64,000 nt of DNA, from NCBI RefSeq assembly GCF_026619435.1, contig NZ_JAOVZQ010000001.1:2859501-2923500 (forward strand), given 5' to 3'. Shown piece after piece: positions 61,087 through 64,000 of the stretch. The notes under the pieces are model-generated. The model ran no database searches, was not told where the DNA came from, and saw only the letters and a list, made by a program, of their open reading frames with translations. The position numbers and the translations under genes were made by a program. Every line of letters begins with the position of its first letter. Position 1 is the stretch's first letter. Source of the stretch: Hoeflea ulvae. GTDB lineage: Bacteria > Pseudomonadota > Alphaproteobacteria > Rhizobiales > Rhizobiaceae.

Positions 61087-61803
61087 TCAGCCGCGCTGCA
61101 TCGGATCAAACAGCGCAAAGGTAAGAAATCCGAACAGAAAACCGCCCAGATGCGCTTCCCAGGCGATCGCCGCATCGGCCATGTCAAAGGAAAATCCGAC
61201 CGCCGCCAGCAGGTTGATGCCGAACCACACCACCAGGAATCCGACAACCATGCGGTTGCTCAGCGACTGGGCGATGCTCAACCGCCGATTGAGATGGGCC
61301 TGGTCGCGCCGAAACCCGCCGCTGCCGCCAAAGGCGAAGCGCGATGCGGCCCCCATCAGTGCCGAGACCACGCCGGAGGCGCCGACCATGATGTTCTGAT
61401 CACCCCAGTGAAACGCCAGGAACAAAGCTGCCGACGACAGCGCGGCCAGCACCCAGAACACCACAAACCGCACCCAGCCGATGCGGCGGGCAACCACCGA
61501 GCCGAAGGCCGCCAGCCAGAACGAATTGAGCGCAAGATGGGCGTAGCCGCCATGCAGCAGCGAATAGGTGACCGGCGACCAGAAATAGGCGCCGCCCTGC
61601 CCCGCCGGACTTTCGGCATAGCGCTGCGAAATGAAGGCGCCCTGCAGATAGATCTCGAGCACGGCCGCGCGCGGCAGCAGCGTTTCCATCGCCACCTGAA
61701 GCGCCACCATGATCAGCAACATGGCCAGCACCACATTGGGAATGTTGAAAATCGGCTCATGGCCGGGATGCCCGGGCTCGGTCATGTCAGGGTCGTGGGT
61801 CAT
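61087..61803 (-). CDS. Rhomboid family intramembrane serine protease
   Basis: A 238-residue rhomboid with about six helices. The catalytic pair is present: Ser in NIMVGASGVVSALMG and His in AWEAHLGGFLFGFL, with the HGGYAHLALNSFWL motif of the second helix. It cleaves membrane proteins within the bilayer; substrates unknown. It faces the PAS_5 gene across a ~350-base divergent region. Confidence 0.9.
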   Translation of the reverse strand: MTHDPDMTEPGHPGHEPIFNIPNVVLAMLLIMVALQVAMETLLPRAAVLEIYLQGAFISQRYAESPAGQGGAYFWSPVTYSLLHGGYAHLALNSFWLAAFGSVVARRIGWVRFVVFWVLAALSSAALFLAFHWGDQNIMVGASGVVSALMGAASRFAFGGSGGFRRDQAHLNRRLSIAQSLSNRMVVGFLVVWFGINLLAAVGFSFDMADAAIAWEAHLGGFLFGFLTFALFDPMQRG

Positions 61804-62150
61804 GGCGCAGGCGCTTCCTCGTGGCAGTGATCCGTGATCACTGACGAGTAGAGCGCGCGCCGCGGGGTGGCAACCGCCGGGAAGGCAAAAAAACCGCCCG
61901 CCAGAAGCGGACGGCCGGTCGAGTCCCCTCGTCCTGAATTGTGCTGAAGGACATTCCCTTCATGAAGTGATGATCCAAATTGTCACGTCGCCCCTGCAAC
62001 CGCAATCGAAACCGAAAATTAACCTTAACGCTGCCGCCGTGGCATGGTTCTCGCTTGGATAACGACAAACCCGGATCACCGCGTGTGGTTGTGCCAAAAC
62101 GGTGCAGCCTGATGCGGAACCGGAGCAACGGCCAAGCGGATGAAGTTGAA
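61804..62150. other. Divergent region between rhomboid and PAS_5 genes
   Basis: About 350 bases. It holds promoters in both directions presumably, around an AT-richer middle (61930-62045). No further gene, repeat or operator was seen. Confidence 0.4.
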
Positions 62151-62780
62151 ATGAGACACAAGAACACACTGGAATTCTTCGATTATTGGGCGAGCAAGCG
62201 CGGCGACCGGCCGGCGCCCAACCGCACCGACATCGAACCTGCGGATATCCGCCGTTTGCTGCCGCATGTTTTCATCTGCGACCTGACCGCCGGCGACGGG
62301 CTCGACTTCCGGCTTGCCGGCACTGCCCTGTGCGCGCTCTTTGGCCAGGAGCTCAAGGGATCGAGCTTTGGGTCGCTCTGGCTCGAGGACGGCGTGCGCA
62401 ATGCCGGCAGGACCGGCGCCTCTGTCGTTACGCGGGCCACCCCGGCGGTGCTGACGCTGGATTGCCTGAGCACCGGCGCGCGGGTGATCAAGGCCGAGAT
62501 GCTGCTACTGCCGCTCACCGGCCCCAGCGGCCAGCAGGACCGGCTGATCGGGCTGTTGTCCGTGTTTGATCCGCCCTACTGGATCGGTCATGATCCGCTG
62601 GCCGGCTTCTCCACCACCGGTATCCGATTCATTGATCCTTCGCGGGATCCGGTCTTCCTGGCCAACCGGCCGGAAATCGAGCTGCCGGCTGCCGCGGACG
62701 GCTTTCATGCCCGCATGACGGCGGCCAAGCAACGCAAGGTCGCGCACCTGGTGGTGCTCGATGGCGGTCGTCAGGATTGA
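62151..62780 (+). CDS. PAS_5 domain protein
   Basis: A 209-residue protein of the PAS_5 (PF07310-type) family: NTLEFFDYWASKRGDRPAPNRTDIEPADIRRLLPHVFICDLT, FRLAGTALCALFGQELKGSSF and KAEMLLLPLTGP. These proteins usually consist of the PAS fold alone and are linked in alphaproteobacteria to motility or c-di-GMP control. ATG 62151 is chosen; an in-frame ATG at 62112 is possible. The next gene encodes a PilZ protein. Confidence 0.85.
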   Translation: MRHKNTLEFFDYWASKRGDRPAPNRTDIEPADIRRLLPHVFICDLTAGDGLDFRLAGTALCALFGQELKGSSFGSLWLEDGVRNAGRTGASVVTRATPAVLTLDCLSTGARVIKAEMLLLPLTGPSGQQDRLIGLLSVFDPPYWIGHDPLAGFSTTGIRFIDPSRDPVFLANRPEIELPAAADGFHARMTAAKQRKVAHLVVLDGGRQD

Positions 62781-62904
62781 AGCACAAGCCTGCCTGTACA
62801 GATGCGCTGGCACAAAGCTGTGCCCAAATGCTTACCTATTGTTAACAGTGGGCGGAATAGGATGAGCCAACAACCATAACTCCGGAATCGGCAAGGCTCC
62901 CAAA

Positions 62905-63510
62905 TTGACCGTCAACTCCGCATTGCTCCACAAAGATCCCGAGGCTGCCGAGAGGCAGTTCAGCCGTGTCACCATTTCGGTGCAGGGCCGGTTCATGCGT
63001 GCTGATCATTCCGAACATGACTGCATCGTCGATATCATGTCACCGTTCGACGCCGTGATTTCCTCCGGCAACCGCCCGGAAGCCGGCGAACGCATTGTCG
63101 CCTATCTCGATTATATCGGACGCGTCGAAGGCAAGGTCAGCGAGACCGGCTTCCGCTCCTTCACCATCTCGATCAACGCCACCGACAGAAAACGCGACAA
63201 GCTGTCGGCGCAGCTGACCTGGCTTGCCAACAAGCATGAGCTGGGCCTGCCGGAAGACCGCCGGCACGAGCGCGTCGCGCCAAGCAATCCGATCGGCGAA
63301 ATCAAGATGGATGACGGCCGCCGCTATCCGTGCCGCATCATCGACTTGTCGGTCTCGGGTGCCGCCATCGAGATCGATGTCCGTCCGGCATTCGGCACCT
63401 TGATCATCCTGGGCAATATGCGCGGCCGCGTCGTGCGCCATTTCCAGGAAGGGATCGCCATCGAGTTCGTCACGATCCAGCCTGAAGAGGTGATCAATCA
63501 GTTGTCCTGA
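62905..63510 (+). CDS. Double PilZ domain protein
   Basis: A 201-residue protein with two PilZ-like units. The first has RQFSR (about residues 17-21) followed by a DxMS pattern, the second RRHER (about 119-123) with IIDLSVSGAAIEID, the usual RxxxR...(D/N)xSxxG pair for c-di-GMP. Start is a TTG at 62905, since no upstream ATG or GTG fits; the N-terminus is therefore uncertain. It is likely a c-di-GMP receptor in the same pathway as the neighbouring secreted protein. A terminator follows. Confidence 0.85.
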   Translation: MTVNSALLHKDPEAAERQFSRVTISVQGRFMRADHSEHDCIVDIMSPFDAVISSGNRPEAGERIVAYLDYIGRVEGKVSETGFRSFTISINATDRKRDKLSAQLTWLANKHELGLPEDRRHERVAPSNPIGEIKMDDGRRYPCRIIDLSVSGAAIEIDVRPAFGTLIILGNMRGRVVRHFQEGIAIEFVTIQPEEVINQLS

Positions 63511-63536
63511 TTGGGAACAGACAGGGCGCAAGACGG

Positions 63537-63564
63537 AAACCGGCTTTTGACAGCCGGTTTTTTT
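63537..63564 (+). terminator. Terminator of the PilZ gene
   Basis: AAACCGGC (63537-63544) and GCCGGTTT (63553-63560) pair across an 8-base loop and are followed by TTTT. It lies 26 bases after the PilZ stop. Confidence 0.88.
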
Positions 63565-63882
63565 GTGTCCTGACGCAAGGCGGGCTGCCCATAGCGGCCC
63601 GCCTGCCGCTTCATCGAAACCGCTTACCGCCAGTCCTCGGCATGCCGCCGTGGCTCGAAACTGCGTGAGCCGCCACGCTCAACCGCTGCGCAGCGCAGTT
63701 CCCTGTCGCGACATGGTTGCCAAATCCTCACCGACATGCCCGGCATTTTATACTTGTTTTAGTCTGAATTGTCGCGTGTTTTAATAGTATTAATCTCAAT
63801 TAAGCTTTGATTGTTACTAGTATTATTTGCGCGATTTCAAATACCGAATGTCATTGTTGCCTCATAACGGGGAAGCAGAACA
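63565..63882. other. Upstream region of the last gene
   Basis: About 320 bases. The second half (63740-63870) is very AT-rich and should hold the promoter of the secreted-protein gene. Nothing else was recognised. Confidence 0.45.
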
Positions 63883-64000
63883 ATGAACAGATATATTCAG
63901 TCTATCGGAAGTATTACCGCAGCATGCGGTCTCGCCGTCGCGTTTTCGACCGCCGCCTTTGCAACACCCACCAATCTGGTGCCGACAGGCAAGACTAATC
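63883..64000 (+). CDS. Secreted protein, N-terminal 39 residues (runs off right edge)
   Basis: ATG 63883 follows GGGGAAG. The product begins MNRYIQSIGSITAACGLAVA, a Sec signal cut near AFA, and the mature start TPTNLVPTGKTN. In rhizobia, PilZ genes are often followed by a transglutaminase-like cysteine peptidase (BTLCP/LapG-type) with a similar start; this is a likely identity but the diagnostic part lies outside the window. Confidence 0.6.
   Translation, partial: MNRYIQSIGSITAACGLAVAFSTAAFATPTNLVPTGKTN

Overview
The window is chromosomal DNA of a GC-rich alphaproteobacterium of the order Rhizobiales (Rhizobiaceae or a Hoeflea-like relative). The evidence is the gene content and neighbourhoods (kdsA beside eno; queA-tgt, two cyclophilins, coaD and gyrA; ssb divergent from uvrA; glnB-glnA; thrS, yidD, an IscU-like scaffold, folE, hisI), an alphaproteobacterial LexA box (GTTC-N7-GTTC), and many small proteins of rhizobial type. 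It is mostly an ordinary core chromosome, interrupted by accessory islets that are AT-richer, repeat-rich or contain broken genes. No rRNA, tRNA or CRISPR array was recognised.

Layout. 0-6.3 kb: truncated eno, a chemoreceptor, kdsA with an overlapping VOC gene, a D,D-carboxypeptidase lipoprotein and a small secreted protein. 6.3-9.5 kb: a non-coding accessory zone with a roughly 0.5-kb direct duplication of a composite REP-like repeat, followed by an IS110-type element flanked on its other side by an inverted piece of the same repeat family. 9.5-16.5 kb: small membrane and lipoprotein genes, a GNAT enzyme, another REP element, then the queuosine pair queA (frameshifted) and tgt, a twice-frameshifted membrane protein, a cytosolic and a periplasmic cyclophilin, and coaD. 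16.6-21.9 kb: an accessory interval between coaD and gyrA with small proteins, a transglutaminase-like protease, a WYL regulator and an AT-rich islet holding a decayed gene and a lysozyme-like lipoprotein.

21.9-31.3 kb: gyrA, a MarC membrane protein, DUF1905, VOC and cupin proteins, then ssb and uvrA divergently transcribed around one SOS box. 31.3-33.3 kb: a second AT-rich islet (a uracil-DNA-glycosylase-like gene, a broken small gene, an apparent fossil of the uvrA 3' end, and a secreted/membrane protein pair). 33.4-39.6 kb: DUF72, an SDR dehydrogenase and an Hsp20 chaperone, the last two each preceded by a perfect FNR/FixK-type box; a fosmidomycin-type exporter divergent from an AraC regulator; and nnr. 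39.8-41.8 kb: glnB-glnA behind a candidate sigma-54 promoter.

42-64 kb: an overlapping three-gene operon (small EamA/SMR-type transporter, NAD-dependent epimerase, class III aminotransferase) suggesting synthesis and export of an amino-modified lipid or sugar; a secreted alpha/beta hydrolase; parE; DUF4189 and DUF2336 proteins; a MaoC/CitE-like pair; flavin reductase and nitroreductase; thrS; yidD translationally coupled to an inserted MntA-HepT toxin-antitoxin module; an IscU-like scaffold divergent from folE-hisI; LysE exporter, patatin phospholipase, CBS protein, rhomboid protease, PAS_5 protein, a double PilZ protein, and the start of a secreted protein at the right edge.

Two patterns cut across regions. 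Four reading-frame breaks (one in queA, two in the membrane gene beside it, one at 32.1 kb) are all explained by exactly one missing base, so assembly indels must be excluded before calling gene loss. Second, the accessory islets sit at junctions of otherwise conserved neighbourhoods (coaD/gyrA, the 3' end of uvrA, yidD/IscU-like).
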